Positions 5,200 through 5,721 of a stretch of DNA of 5,721 nt are shown one piece after another; the stretch's first letter is position 1, and every line of letters begins with the position of its first letter. The stretch comes from JBDHXE01 sp039810525 (GTDB lineage Bacteria > Bacteroidota > Ignavibacteria > Kapaibacteriales > UBA2268). The notes beneath the pieces are model-generated. The model was given only the letters and a program-made list of their open reading frames with translations, did no database searches and was not told the DNA's origin. The stretch is from positions 1 through 5,721 of the forward strand of contig JBDHXE010000153.1 of assembly GCA_039810525.1 (NCBI GenBank), in the 5' to 3' direction. Both the position numbers and the translations under genes were made by a program.

Positions 5200-5721
5200 A
5201 TGAATTTAACAAATAAAAGCAATATCATTAAATATTCTATAATGTCTGTTTTATCTATTATAGTGATAGCTGCTGGGGTGTTTTGGTATATTGATTACTT
5301 AAAATATGTCTCTACCGATGATGCTCGTGTGGATACAGATAATGTGTCTGTATCTTCTAAGATAATGGGCAGAATAGTGCATCTATATGCCAAAGAAGGT
5401 GATACAGTAAATAAGAATATGCTATTGGTAGAGATTGATAGTTTAGATCTGATTGCGCAGAGAGCTAATGCTAATGCTATGAGAGAACAAGCAATAAGTA
5501 ATAAGACTCAATCTGAGGCTAAATATAGATATGATGAAGCTAATCTTAAGACTTTGGAAATAAACCTTGCTAAAGCATCTAATGATCTGAAGAGAGCAAA
5601 AGAACAAATTGGTGGTGGTGTAATTACTCAAGAGCAATATGAGCATACCCAGAAAAATTACGAAGCTGTAGAATCACAATATAATGCTGCTAAAATTTTT
5701 CTAAATGTTTCGAAAGCACAA
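5200..5721 (+). CDS. EmrA/HlyD-type membrane fusion protein of an efflux pump (3' partial)
   Basis: The first 174 residues are present and the frame stays open to the window end. The protein is the periplasmic adaptor of a tripartite pump, anchored in the inner membrane and linking a transporter to a TolC-like outer-membrane channel. Residues 1-11 are a short cytoplasmic tail, about 12-31 a single transmembrane helix, and then comes STDDARVDTDNVSVSSKI (38-55), the typical EmrA-like entry strand. The first lipoyl-like half follows with GRIVHLYAKEGDTVNKN (57-73) and LLVEIDSLDL (75-84). From about 86 to the end runs a long Ala/Lys/Glu-rich coiled-coil hairpin whose turn is near GGGVITQEQY (138-147). 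Around that turn Arg132, Gln136 and Thr143 fall at the spacing of the RxxxLxxxxxxS channel-contact motif, with conservative or altered residues at the last two positions. The second lipoyl half and beta-barrel are beyond the window. The marR neighbour suggests inducible export of a toxic compound. EmrA-like is favoured over RND adaptors because of the N-terminal TM anchor and TDDAxV motif. The partner, MFS or ABC type, cannot be seen. Confidence 0.94.
   Translation, partial: MNLTNKSNIIKYSIMSVLSIIVIAAGVFWYIDYLKYVSTDDARVDTDNVSVSSKIMGRIVHLYAKEGDTVNKNMLLVEIDSLDLIAQRANANAMREQAISNKTQSEAKYRYDEANLKTLEINLAKASNDLKRAKEQIGGGVITQEQYEHTQKNYEAVESQYNAAKIFLNVSKAQ

Overview
The window is strongly AT-rich and encodes seven genes, all on the + strand; the first and last run off the edges. 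Three independent signs point to Bacteroidota or a close relative (the Chlorobiota/Ignavibacteria/Kapabacteria side is possible). First, a perfect TAnnTTTG promoter element lies upstream of the marR gene. Second, the secreted peptidase has a signal peptide whose predicted cleavage leaves Gln as the first mature residue, the 'Q-rule' of that phylum. Third, the PA-containing, PDZ-tailed M28 peptidase is an architecture I associate with that group. Species-level placement is not possible from this window.

Region 1 (1-4512) is a compact run of genes. It starts with the C-terminal ATPase domain of a sensor histidine kinase (1-321). Class I fructose-1,6-bisphosphatase follows (371-1411), then a secreted two-zinc M28 metallopeptidase with an inserted PA-like region and a C-terminal PDZ domain (1432-3252). 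Next are a cytoplasmic alpha/beta hydrolase (3249-4091) and a small unrecognised lipoprotein (4084-4512). From fbp onward the gaps are 20 nt or become overlaps (4 nt and 8 nt), so fbp, peptidase, hydrolase and lipoprotein probably form one transcription unit. The histidine kinase ends 49 nt before fbp and may or may not belong to it. No shared pathway for these genes is evident; gluconeogenesis and envelope proteolysis are not an obvious pair.

Region 2 (4513-4734) is a 222-nt intergenic stretch with even higher AT content. It holds a Bacteroidota-type promoter and, overlapping its predicted transcription start, a perfect 14-bp palindrome that is a good candidate operator for the next gene.

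Region 3 (4735-5721) is a regulator-plus-efflux operon: a MarR-family repressor followed, 33 nt later, by the N-terminal half of an EmrA/HlyD-type membrane fusion protein. The likely logic is that MarR binds the palindrome and represses itself and the pump until a ligand releases it. The transporter and outer-membrane channel would lie beyond the window.

No new type of system is visible. The genes are recognisable housekeeping or common accessory families. The most useful observations are the promoter/operator arrangement in front of marR, the translationally coupled peptidase-hydrolase-lipoprotein cluster, and a few residue-level departures from family consensus.
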